The notes under the pieces are model-generated. The model was given only the letters and a program-made list of their open reading frames with translations. It was not told where the DNA came from and ran no database searches. A DNA stretch of 12,151 bases from an uncultured Oscillospiraceae bacterium (GTDB lineage Bacteria > Bacillota > Clostridia > Oscillospirales > Oscillospiraceae): the NCBI GenBank assembly GCA_900764755.1, contig CAAFPE010000012.1, positions 1 through 12,151 on the forward strand, given 5' to 3'. Each line of letters starts with the position of its first letter. Positions within the stretch are counted from its first letter, which is position 1. Positions 6,286 to 12,151 of the stretch are shown here, piece by piece. The translations under genes and the position numbers were made by a program.

Positions 6286-6317
6286 AAAAGGCTGGCCCCA
6301 ACCGGGGCCAGCCTTTT
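6286..6317. terminator. Bidirectional terminator between convergent genes
   Basis: GGCTGGCCCC (6290-6299) and GGGGCCAGCC (6304-6313) form a perfect 10-bp stem with loop AACC, extended by AAAA/TTTT. On the plus strand the stem ends in TTTT, closing the symporter gene. On the minus strand it ends in TTTTT, closing the Bce-type permease gene that ends at 6352. One element serves both converging transcripts. Confidence 0.92.
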
Positions 6318-6351
6318 CTGCCGGGTTCCGTCCTGCAGCGCGGACCACCGC

Positions 6352-8217
6352 TCATCTGCGTCCGCCGGATGCGCCCCCCTCCAAGGCCAGGCGGCGGCAG
6401 GCCAGGGCAGTGGCCAGGAAGTAGCCGCCATACACCGCCAGAAGGACCCCACCGGTGACCAGGGCGCTGTGGACTGTGTCCACCTTGGCCGCCATGGAGA
6501 TCAGGTCGTTGGCCGCCTTCATGCCCACTGCGGTGTGGAGCAGGGCCAGGGCCAGGGGAAGCAGGAAGGCCAGAGCCACCTGCTGTACCGCAGACCGGGA
6601 AAGCATCCCCTCCTCTGCGCCCAGGCGGCGCAGGACGGCATACCGCGCGGCGTTGTCGGCGGCTTGGCTCAGCTGCTGGAGGGCAAGAACCGCGGCGGCG
6701 GCCAGCAGGAAGGTGAGCCCAAGGTACAGACCCAGAAACAGGGCCAGGAGCTTATTTCCCATGACCTCCTGGTAGAGGGTCAGGCGGCTCTCCACCCGCA
6801 GGGAGGCGGTATTCTTCTGATACTCCATCAGGGCAGCTTGGATCTGCTTTTCGGTCTCCTCCGGGTCCCCGGCGTAGTCGGCGGACCACACCTGACGCCG
6901 GAGAGACAGATTCTCCTCCATCCCGTCCGGGATGACCACGCAGGTCAGGCCCAGACCGCCGGTGGCCAGGGGCGCACTGCCCTCCGCTAGAAGGCCGGGC
7001 AGGGGCCCGGGATAGGCCGGCGCGCCCTGACGCGCCAGCAGACGGTTGCAGTCAAAAAGGCGAATGGCCGCAGAGGCGTCCTCCACCCCGGTGACTACGG
7101 GGTCGTTGTAGTAGACCGGGGTATCCTGCCGCCAGGCCAGGGCGTCAGGCTCCACGCCATGGGCGGACAGCAGGGCGTCAAAGTCCACACTGCCCAGGCG
7201 GTCGGCGTTCTGGTTCTGGACGGTGATGTCAAAGGGAGCCTGTCCGTCGGCGGCGGCCTCGATGGTGCGGTTTAGGCCGATGGAGCTGGCGGTGATGCCC
7301 ATGGCCAGGAGCAGGAGAATACAGATCACCGTCTGGGACAGGTAGGTGGAGTGGACCCGGCTGATCCACTGGCGCAGGGTGAAGAGATGCAGATCCCGGA
7401 AGTAGAAGCTGGGGCGGCTCCGGGCCAGCCGCAGCACAAAGCCGGACAGGGAGCGAAAGACCAACAGAGTGCCCACCGTTCCCAGGGTCAGCATAGGGAT
7501 GCACAGGAAGGGGAGCACCACGGCGAAGGCCATCCCGAAGGTGAGCAGAATGGCGTAGGCCGCCGCAAGGCACACCCCGCCCAGGACCAGCTGGAGCACA
7601 GATGTCCGGAGGGGGCGCTGGCGAAGCTCCTCATTTTTCCGCCCTCCCTGCATCAGATCCAGCAGCTTGGCACGGGAGATCTGGATGCCGCTGAAACCCA
7701 TGACCAGCAGGAAGATCAGGCTGAAGTAGAGCACGGTGCGCACTGCTGCCCGGGGGGAGAAGGCCAGTCCGAAGGCGTCCACCCGGAGGGAGAACATGGA
7801 CAGGGTGAGGGCGGACAGGCCCTGAGAGGCCGCCAGTCCCAGCAGCAGGCCCAGTGCCAGGGAGGCTGCACCGATCAGCCCCGTCTCCAGCACCAGCAGG
7901 AGGGACACCTGCCCCTGGCTCAGGCCGAGGAGCAGATAGGTGCCCAGTTCCCGCTTCCGCCTGCGCATGAGAAACCGGTCTGCGTACAGGATCAGACAGG
8001 CCAGCACCACGGCCACGAAGATGGAAAAGACGTCGATGCAGGACTGGATGACCTGGGCCATGGGGTTTTGGCTCTGGGCCAGGTAAATCATCGCCCCCTG
8101 GCCGTCCAGAGAACTGAAGGCATAGAACAGGCACACGCCAAAGGTGAGGGTGAGCAGATACACGCCGTAGTCCCGGAAGGAGCGGCGGACGTTGCGCAGG
8201 GCCAACTTACAGAACAT
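6352..8217 (-). CDS. Bce-type ABC transporter permease (FtsX-like)
   Basis: This 621-residue membrane protein is the permease partner of the ATPase just upstream. Bce-type transporters typically protect against, and sense, cell-wall-active peptides such as bacitracin or lantibiotics. Ten hydrophobic segments are visible, near 18-34, 57-79, 104-130, 160-178, 206-228, 230-255, 295-313, 490-513, 546-565 and 585-607. Between the seventh and eighth lies an extracellular domain of about 170 residues (316-488), the hallmark of the BceB group. Both halves have the FtsX-like cytoplasmic loops (RRRKRELGTYLLLG 85-98; ARYAVLRRLGAEEGML 524-539). The frame runs on upstream to 8664, but that is only a shadow of the ATPase gene. 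ATG 8217 has GGAGGAG at good spacing and overlaps the ATPase gene by 11 nt. No adjacent two-component genes are present, so the substrate cannot be named. Confidence 0.9.
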   Translation of the reverse strand: MFCKLALRNVRRSFRDYGVYLLTLTFGVCLFYAFSSLDGQGAMIYLAQSQNPMAQVIQSCIDVFSIFVAVVLACLILYADRFLMRRRKRELGTYLLLGLSQGQVSLLLVLETGLIGAASLALGLLLGLAASQGLSALTLSMFSLRVDAFGLAFSPRAAVRTVLYFSLIFLLVMGFSGIQISRAKLLDLMQGGRKNEELRQRPLRTSVLQLVLGGVCLAAAYAILLTFGMAFAVVLPFLCIPMLTLGTVGTLLVFRSLSGFVLRLARSRPSFYFRDLHLFTLRQWISRVHSTYLSQTVICILLLLAMGITASSIGLNRTIEAAADGQAPFDITVQNQNADRLGSVDFDALLSAHGVEPDALAWRQDTPVYYNDPVVTGVEDASAAIRLFDCNRLLARQGAPAYPGPLPGLLAEGSAPLATGGLGLTCVVIPDGMEENLSLRRQVWSADYAGDPEETEKQIQAALMEYQKNTASLRVESRLTLYQEVMGNKLLALFLGLYLGLTFLLAAAAVLALQQLSQAADNAARYAVLRRLGAEEGMLSRSAVQQVALAFLLPLALALLHTAVGMKAANDLISMAAKVDTVHSALVTGGVLLAVYGGYFLATALACRRLALEGGASGGRR

Positions 8218-8974
8218 CTTCCATCTCTCCTCCCAGCTGGGTGACCACCCGGATGATCTGCTGGAAAAAGGTCCGGCGGTCCCCGCCGCCCCGCTCCAGC
8301 TGCGCAAAGACCTTTCCGTCCCGGAGAAACACCACCCGGCGGCAGCAGCTGGCGGTGAAGGCGTCGTGGGTGACCATGAGAATCGTGGCCCCCCGCTCCC
8401 GGTTGAGCACCTCCAGCCGCTCCAGCAGCAGCTTGGAGGATCGGGAATCCAGGGCCCCGGTGGGCTCGTCGGCCAGCACCAGGGCGGGCCGGGTGACGAT
8501 GGCCCGGGCGGCGGCGCATCGCTGCTGCTGTCCGCCGGACATCTGGTAGGGGTACTTGTCCAGACAGTCCCCAATGCCCAGCAGCTCCGCAGTCTCCTCC
8601 ACCCGGTCCCGGATCTGGGCGGCCGGGGTGCGGAGGATGGACAGGGACAGGGCGATGTTTTCAAAGGCGGTGAGGGTATCCAGCAGGTTGCAGTCCTGGA
8701 AGATGAAGCCCAGGCGCTCCCGGCGGAAGCGGGTGAGGGCCCTGCCCCGCAGGCCGGTCAGCTCTTCCCCATCCACCCGGATGGAGCCGGAGGTGGGCCG
8801 GTCGATGGTGGAGATGCAATTGAGCAGGGTGGTCTTTCCGGAGCCGGAGGCTCCCATGATCCCCACATACTCCCCCGCCTCCAGGGACAGATCTACACCG
8901 TCCAGGGCGCGGGTGACCGCCCCCCGTTTTCCATATACCTTTGTCAAATCCTTCACGCACAGCAGCTCTGCCAT
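8207..8974 (-). CDS. Bce-type ABC transporter ATP-binding protein
   Basis: This 255-residue cytoplasmic ATPase powers the partner permease. It has Walker A GASGSGKTT (41-49), Q-loop Q93 in IFQDCNLLDTLTAFENI, signature MSGGQQQR (145-152), Walker B ALVLADEPTGALD (164-176) and H-loop His203. The MacB/LolD-like layout is followed by a C-terminal extension (RRTFFQQIIRVVTQLGG, 233-249) characteristic of BceA-like subunits. The start is ATG 8974 with AGGAGG 8 nt upstream; the frame opens earlier (9031), but that stretch covers the promoter and operator. The stop overlaps the permease start by 11 nt, so the two are translationally coupled. The gene follows a roughly 230-bp divergent control region shared with an iron/cobalamin-type importer. 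All catalytic motifs look intact. Confidence 0.94.
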   Translation of the reverse strand: MAELLCVKDLTKVYGKRGAVTRALDGVDLSLEAGEYVGIMGASGSGKTTLLNCISTIDRPTSGSIRVDGEELTGLRGRALTRFRRERLGFIFQDCNLLDTLTAFENIALSLSILRTPAAQIRDRVEETAELLGIGDCLDKYPYQMSGGQQQRCAAARAIVTRPALVLADEPTGALDSRSSKLLLERLEVLNRERGATILMVTHDAFTASCCRRVVFLRDGKVFAQLERGGGDRRTFFQQIIRVVTQLGGEMEDVL

Positions 8975-9014
8975 GTGGGATTCCTCCTTTCGCCGGGCGT
9001 GGCCCGCCCGGATC

Positions 9015-9043
9015 AAACTGTATGACATCATAGCATACAGTTT
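9015..9043. promoter_or_regulatory. Perfect 10+10 bp dyad, candidate repressor operator
   Basis: AAACTGTATG (9015-9024) and CATACAGTTT (9034-9043) are exact inverted repeats separated by 9 bp. On the minus strand the spacer contains TATGAT (9027-9032), a plausible -10 for the Bce-type operon, so a bound dimer would block RNA polymerase. Because the likely transcript starts near 9020, inside the dyad, it is better explained as a DNA site than an RNA hairpin. The binding protein is unknown; GntR, TetR, MerR or PadR-type regulators are possible and none is encoded in the window. Confidence 0.6.
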
Positions 9044-9055
9044 TAAAAAATACCC
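9027..9055 (-). promoter_or_regulatory. Possible activator-dependent promoter of the Bce-type operon
   Basis: On the minus strand, -10-like TATGAT (9027-9032) is preceded at 17 nt by GGGTAT (9050-9055), which barely resembles a -35. Adjacent T- and A-runs make the region AT-rich. A good -10 with a poor -35 beside direct repeats (9065-9093) fits a promoter that needs an activator. Predicted leader to the ATPase ATG is about 45 nt. Confidence 0.4.
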
Positions 9056-9064
9056 GAAAGGATC

Positions 9065-9093
9065 TCTTAGGAATTTCTTAAGTTATCCTAAAG
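9065..9093. promoter_or_regulatory. Three TCTTAAG-like half-sites, candidate response-regulator box
   Basis: TCTTAGG (9065-9071), TCTTAAG (9076-9082) and CCTAAAG (9087-9093) lie at exact 11-bp spacing, on one face of the helix. Direct repeats of this kind at 10-11 bp are typical of OmpR/PhoB-family response regulators in Firmicutes. The box lies about 10 bp upstream of the weak -35 of the Bce-type promoter, where such regulators activate. The outer arms TTAGGA/TCCTAA also form a dyad, so a dimeric repressor is an alternative reading. Confidence 0.45.
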
Positions 9094-9115
9094 ACGTCCG
9101 GCAGCCGCCCCGCTT

Positions 9116-9144
9116 TTGACAAAGAGCGGCCCGCATGATAAAAT
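9116..9144 (+). promoter_or_regulatory. Consensus promoter of the SBP-permease-ATPase importer operon
   Basis: A perfect -35 TTGACA (9116-9121) and -10 TAAAAT (9139-9144) are separated by the ideal 17 nt. Transcription would start near 9151. The start of the leader contains CCGCC-GGAAC-GGCGG (9147-9161), a small hairpin. I see no cobalamin riboswitch (the leader is only about 50 nt) and no canonical Fur box. Confidence 0.88.
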
Positions 9145-9202
9145 ATCCGCCGGAACGGCGGCTTGATCTGCCGGTCTTTTCAATAGAAATGAGGTTTTTG
9201 CC

Positions 9203-10264
9203 ATGAAACACAACAAACTCACACGCTGGGCCGCTCTGATCCTGGCGGCCGCCCTGACCCTCTCCCTCGCTGCCTGCGGCGGGGCGGGCGGTGACTCCGC
9301 CTCCGCAGGCAGCGCATCTGCCAGCCAGAGTGCTCCCGTTTCCACCATCACCCTCACCGACCAGGCCGGCCGCCAGGTGGAGCTGGACGCCCCGGCAGAG
9401 ACCCTGGTCAGCTGCTACTATGTGACCACCTATGCCACCATGGCCCTGGGGATCTCCGACCGGGTGGTAGGTCTGGAGAAAAAGGCGGACACCCGCCCCA
9501 TCTACGCCATGGCCGCTCCGGACCTGCTGGAGAAGGAGCAGGTGGGTACCATGAAGGAGCTGGACCTGGAGGCGGTGGCCGCTCTTGAGCCCGACCTGGT
9601 GGTGATGCCCAAGAAGCTGATGGACTATGCCGGCTCCCTGGAGGAGCTGGGTATCCCCGTGCTGGTGGTCAATCCCGAATCCCATGAGGCCCTCACCGGG
9701 ATGCTGGAACTGCTGGGTCAGGCCTGCGGCGTGGAGGACCGTGCCCAGGCCCTGACGGACTACTATGAGGAGCAGCTGGCCCGGGTGGCCCAGCTGGTGG
9801 ACGGTCTGGAGCGTCCCACGGTCTACATGGGCGGCAACTCCTCCTACCTGACCGCCGCCCCCGGCGATATGTACCAGAGCAGCCTCATTGAGACCGCCGG
9901 AGGGGTGAACGCCGCCGGCGATCTGACGGGTGGCTATTGGACCGAGGTCTCCTATGAGTCCATCCTGGCCATGGCCCCGCAGGTCATCCTCATCCCCGCC
10001 GGCGCGGACTATACCGCCCAGGACATCCTGGGCGATCCCCAGCTGGCCGCAGTGCCCGCCGTCCAGTCTGGTGCGGTCTATGAGATGCCCGGCGGCATCG
10101 AGGAGTGGGACTCCCCCATTCCCTCCGGCATTCTGGGCACCCTTTGGATGACCAGCGTTCTCCATGGGGATGCCTATCCCTTCGACACCTTTACCACCGA
10201 CGTCCAGGACTTTTACAAGACCTTCTACGGATTTGAGATCGACCCGGCGCTCATCACCAAATAA
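9203..10264 (+). CDS. ABC importer substrate-binding lipoprotein (iron-siderophore / heme / cobalamin class)
   Basis: This 353-residue protein is exported and anchored to the outer face of the membrane, where it captures the ligand for the importer encoded next to it. It has a basic N-terminus (KHNKLTR), a hydrophobic signal segment (9-22) and lipobox LAAC with Cys25 as the lipidated residue. A Gly/Ser/Ala linker follows to about residue 46. The mature part is a two-lobed class III (BtuF/FepB-type) binding fold: ITLTDQAGRQVELDAPAETLVSC opening, GTMKELDLEAVAALEPDLVVM, and the long helix joining the lobes around 160-195. The start ATG 9203 has GAGG 8 nt upstream. It is first in a three-gene operon behind a consensus promoter. 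The class is clear, but the ligand (ferric siderophore, heme or corrinoid) cannot be read from sequence. Confidence 0.92.
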   Translation: MKHNKLTRWAALILAAALTLSLAACGGAGGDSASAGSASASQSAPVSTITLTDQAGRQVELDAPAETLVSCYYVTTYATMALGISDRVVGLEKKADTRPIYAMAAPDLLEKEQVGTMKELDLEAVAALEPDLVVMPKKLMDYAGSLEELGIPVLVVNPESHEALTGMLELLGQACGVEDRAQALTDYYEEQLARVAQLVDGLERPTVYMGGNSSYLTAAPGDMYQSSLIETAGGVNAAGDLTGGYWTEVSYESILAMAPQVILIPAGADYTAQDILGDPQLAAVPAVQSGAVYEMPGGIEEWDSPIPSGILGTLWMTSVLHGDAYPFDTFTTDVQDFYKTFYGFEIDPALITK

Positions 10265-10300
10265 GAACAGGCCGGACGCCGCGGAGAGGGGGGAGGACCG

Positions 10301-11305
10301 GTGAGAGAGAAGGTGCGGGAACGGCTCGTCCTGGGGGCGGCCATCCTGCTGACGGCGTCCCTGGCCCTCCTGTCTGTCCGGGTGGGCAGCTACCCCCTCT
10401 CCACCGGGCAGATCCTGGACATCCTCTCCGGCGGGCTGGCGGGCACAACTCCCGCCCATGTGCTGTGGAGCCTCCGCCTGCCCCGGGTGGGGATGGGTCT
10501 GCTGGCGGGCTGGGCGCTGGGCATGGCCGGCGGCGTCTATCAGACCGTGTTCCGCAATCCCCTGGCCTCTCCCGACCTGACGGGGGTGGCCTCCGGTGCT
10601 TCCTTCGGCGCCGCCTGGGCCATTGTGCTGGGGGCGGGCACCTCCGTTCAGATCATGGGGGGCGCCTTTGTCATGGGTAGCTTGTCCCTGCTGCTGGTGC
10701 TTGCCCTGGTCCAATGGGCTGGTATGGAGCGCACTGGAGCCTATGTCCTGGCAGGGGTCATCGTCTCCTCAGCAGCGGATGCGGGCCTGATGGTGCTCAA
10801 AACCATCGCCGACCCGGAGGGGGAGCTGGCCGCCATCGAGTTCTGGACCATGGGCAGCTTGTCCGCCATGACCGGGGACAAGCTGCAGGGGGCCGCGCCT
10901 GCTATCCTGGTCCCGCTGACCCTGCTCCTGCTGTTCCGGCGGCAGGCCCTCACCCTCTCCCTTGGGGAGGAGGGGGCCCGTGCCCTGGGGCTGGAGCCCC
11001 GGCGGTGGCGGTGGCTGCTGCTGGGCCTGACCACCCTGATGGTGGCGGCGGTGGCCTCTGTGGCCGGGGTGATCGCCTTCCTGGGCCTGATCACCCCTCA
11101 CATCGCCTTTCTGCTGCTGGGGCGGCGGGGCGGACCCTATCTGTCCCTGTGCGCTCTGGTGGGGGGAGATATTTTGCTGGCCGCCGACCTGCTGGCCCGG
11201 GGGCTTTCCCAGGGCGCGGAGCTCCCACTGAGCATCTGGACCGTACTGTTTGGGGCGCCGGTGCTCACCGTGCTGCTTCTGCGGGGAAGGGAGGCAAGCC
11301 TATGA
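10301..11305 (+). CDS. FecCD-family ABC importer permease
   Basis: This 334-residue inner-membrane protein forms the import channel as a homodimer, with the ATPase and lipoprotein of the same operon. Family marks are LRLPRVGMGLLAGWALGMAGGVYQTVFRNPLASPDLTGVASGASFGAAWA, spanning about 58-107, and VIAFLGLITPHIAFLLLG (251-268), near the ATPase-coupling loop. About nine to ten hydrophobic segments are present, the usual number for the BtuC-like fold. The start is GTG 10301 (MREKVRERLVLG) with GGGAGG just upstream, 36 nt after the lipoprotein stop. The stop overlaps the ATPase start as ATGA. Only one permease gene exists, so a homodimer is expected. Confidence 0.94.
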   Translation: MREKVRERLVLGAAILLTASLALLSVRVGSYPLSTGQILDILSGGLAGTTPAHVLWSLRLPRVGMGLLAGWALGMAGGVYQTVFRNPLASPDLTGVASGASFGAAWAIVLGAGTSVQIMGGAFVMGSLSLLLVLALVQWAGMERTGAYVLAGVIVSSAADAGLMVLKTIADPEGELAAIEFWTMGSLSAMTGDKLQGAAPAILVPLTLLLLFRRQALTLSLGEEGARALGLEPRRWRWLLLGLTTLMVAAVASVAGVIAFLGLITPHIAFLLLGRRGGPYLSLCALVGGDILLAADLLARGLSQGAELPLSIWTVLFGAPVLTVLLLRGREASL

Positions 11306-12078
11306 GTGCGATGCTTGAGGTGCACAAGCTTACCGCCGGTTACCGCCGGCCGGTGATCCGTGACATCTCCTTTACTCTCCGGCCGGGTGAGGTCACCGCC
11401 GTGCTGGGCCGTAACGGCTGCGGCAAGACCACCCTGCTTCGGAGCCTCACCGGGGGGGCACGGATCCTGTCCGGCACAGTGCGGGCGGCGGGGGAGGACT
11501 GCCTGGCCTGGTCCGCCCGGAGGCGGGCCCGGACCATCGCCCTGCTGTCCCAGCACAGCCAGCTGCTCCCCGGACTGCGGGCGGAGGAGGTCATCGCCAT
11601 GGGCCGCACCCCCTGGCTTGGGGCCCTCTCCGGGCCTGGGCCTGAGGACCGGGCCATGGTCCGGGCAGCGGCGGAGCGCTTCGGCGTGGCGGAGCTTCTG
11701 GGACGGGACTGTGCCCAGCTCAGTGAGGGACAGCGCCAGCTGGTCCACCTGGCCCGTCTGGCCGTCCAGGACGCCCCCATCCTGCTGCTGGATGAGCCCA
11801 ACAGCGCCCTGGACTTTGACAACACCAGCCTGCTGTTCCACAGGCTGCGGGAACTGGTGGAGACTGGGGAGCGGACCGCTCTGATCGTCCTCCACGACCC
11901 CGCTCTGGCCCTGCGCTGGTGCGGCCGGCTGCTCCTGCTGGACGGGGGGAGACTGGTGGAGGATGTCGCCACAGAAGGGATGGGACCGGAGGCCCTTCAG
12001 GCTGTCCTGGGTCGGCTGTACCCCACAATCCAGGTCCGCCGGGATGAGGGCGGCCAGTTCTACTGCCTGCCGGACTGA
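11302..12078 (+). CDS. FecE/BtuD-type ABC importer ATPase
   Basis: This 258-residue cytoplasmic ATPase drives the importer. It carries Walker A GRNGCGKTT (36-44), Q-loop Gln84 in LLSQHSQLLPGLRAEEVIAMGR (81-102, the FecE-family pattern), signature LSEGQRQ (140-146), Walker B ILLLDEPNSALD (160-171) and H-loop His198. The signature has Glu where LSGGQ has its first glycine, a variation known within this family, so activity is not in doubt. The ATG at 11302 overlaps the permease stop by 4 nt (ATGA) and has GAGG 7 nt upstream, indicating translational coupling. The frame is open far upstream only as a shadow of the permease gene. It is the last gene of the operon, followed by low-complexity sequence. 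Confidence 0.95.
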   Translation: MSAMLEVHKLTAGYRRPVIRDISFTLRPGEVTAVLGRNGCGKTTLLRSLTGGARILSGTVRAAGEDCLAWSARRRARTIALLSQHSQLLPGLRAEEVIAMGRTPWLGALSGPGPEDRAMVRAAAERFGVAELLGRDCAQLSEGQRQLVHLARLAVQDAPILLLDEPNSALDFDNTSLLFHRLRELVETGERTALIVLHDPALALRWCGRLLLLDGGRLVEDVATEGMGPEALQAVLGRLYPTIQVRRDEGGQFYCLPD

Positions 12079-12099
12079 CCGCGTGGAAAGTGTGTTGGG

Positions 12100-12147
12100 A
12101 AAAAAGGGGGGGGGGCGTTTTTTTTCACCCCCGGGCGGCCCCCCCCC
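12100..12147. other. Low-complexity homopolymer stretch at the right edge
   Basis: In under 50 bases there are runs of A6 (12100-12105), G10 (12106-12115), T8 (12118-12125), C5 (12128-12132) and C9 (12139-12147). The G10 and C9 runs could pair, but no T-run follows the C arm, and the T8 run is not preceded by a hairpin. It does not fit a normal terminator for the importer operon. It may be a degenerate terminator or an unreliable end of an assembled contig. Confidence 0.5.
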
Positions 12148-12151
12148 ACAA

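Noticed and set aside
4743..6452. Minus-strand frame of 569 codons antisense to the symporter
   Set aside because: Composition is dominated by His, Asp, Gly and Gln, typical of an antisense shadow of a membrane protein gene, and it crosses a strong terminator.
8218..8664. N-terminal extension of the Bce-type permease to 8664
   Set aside because: The added 149 residues are a Pro/Ser-rich out-of-frame reading of the ATPase gene; ATG 8217 has a proper ribosome binding site and the family N-terminus.
9067..9091. DtxR/IdeR-type iron box (TTAGG...CCTAA arms)
   Set aside because: The arms are 15 bp apart, but the known box has 9 bp between them; the 11-bp-phased direct repeats explain the sequence better.
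9145..9202. Cobalamin or other riboswitch before the importer lipoprotein
   Set aside because: The leader is only about 50 nt with one small hairpin, far too short for a cobalamin riboswitch, and no B12-box-like sequence was seen.
9083..10714. Minus-strand frame of 543 codons across the importer genes
   Set aside because: Antisense to the lipoprotein gene and its promoter; Gly/His/Gln-rich with no domain.

Overview
The window looks like chromosomal DNA from a high-GC member of the Firmicutes, most likely a gut Clostridia species of the Oscillospiraceae / Flavonifractor type. That placement is inference from three things: the strongly GC-rich third codon positions, consistently strong AGGAGG-type ribosome binding sites, and a typical Firmicutes rpsF-ssb-rpsR operon. 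Ten protein-coding genes are supported. There is no rRNA, tRNA, CRISPR array, phage gene or recognisable insertion sequence.

Layout from left to right. Positions 1-344 hold no convincing gene, only perfect hairpins and text that resembles a dispersed intergenic repeat. Next come leftward (minus-strand) operons: trxB followed by a tRNA-dihydrouridine synthase gene (2235 to 345), and rpsF-ssb-rpsR (3525 to 2432). The second has a near-consensus promoter, a structured leader and a strong terminator. Two rightward genes follow, each with its own promoter: a glutamyl-Q-tRNA(Asp) synthetase (3765-4700) and a sodium:alanine/glycine (AGCS) symporter (4848-6269). A long hairpin at 6286-6317 can terminate transcription from both sides, separating the symporter from a converging pair that encodes a Bce-type ABC transporter (ATPase 8974-8207, permease 8217-6352). 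Divergent from that pair is a complete three-gene importer of the iron-siderophore / heme / cobalamin class: lipoprotein 9203-10264, FecCD permease 10301-11305, ATPase 11302-12078. The window ends in low-complexity homopolymer sequence.

How the genes work together. The minus-strand left half is housekeeping: thiol redox, tRNA modification, small-subunit ribosomal proteins and single-strand DNA binding. Dus and GluQRS both modify tRNA but are not in one operon. The two ABC systems share the divergent control region 8975-9202, the most information-rich non-coding stretch in the window. It holds a consensus promoter for the importer, a weak promoter for the Bce pair, a perfect 10+10 bp dyad over that promoter's -10, and three TCTTAAG-like half-sites 11 bp apart next to its weak -35. 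This suggests dual control, possibly activation by an OmpR-family response regulator encoded elsewhere plus repression by a dimeric repressor. I did not find a clearly new biological system. The control region, the rpsF leader and the left-edge repeat are the parts most worth a second look.
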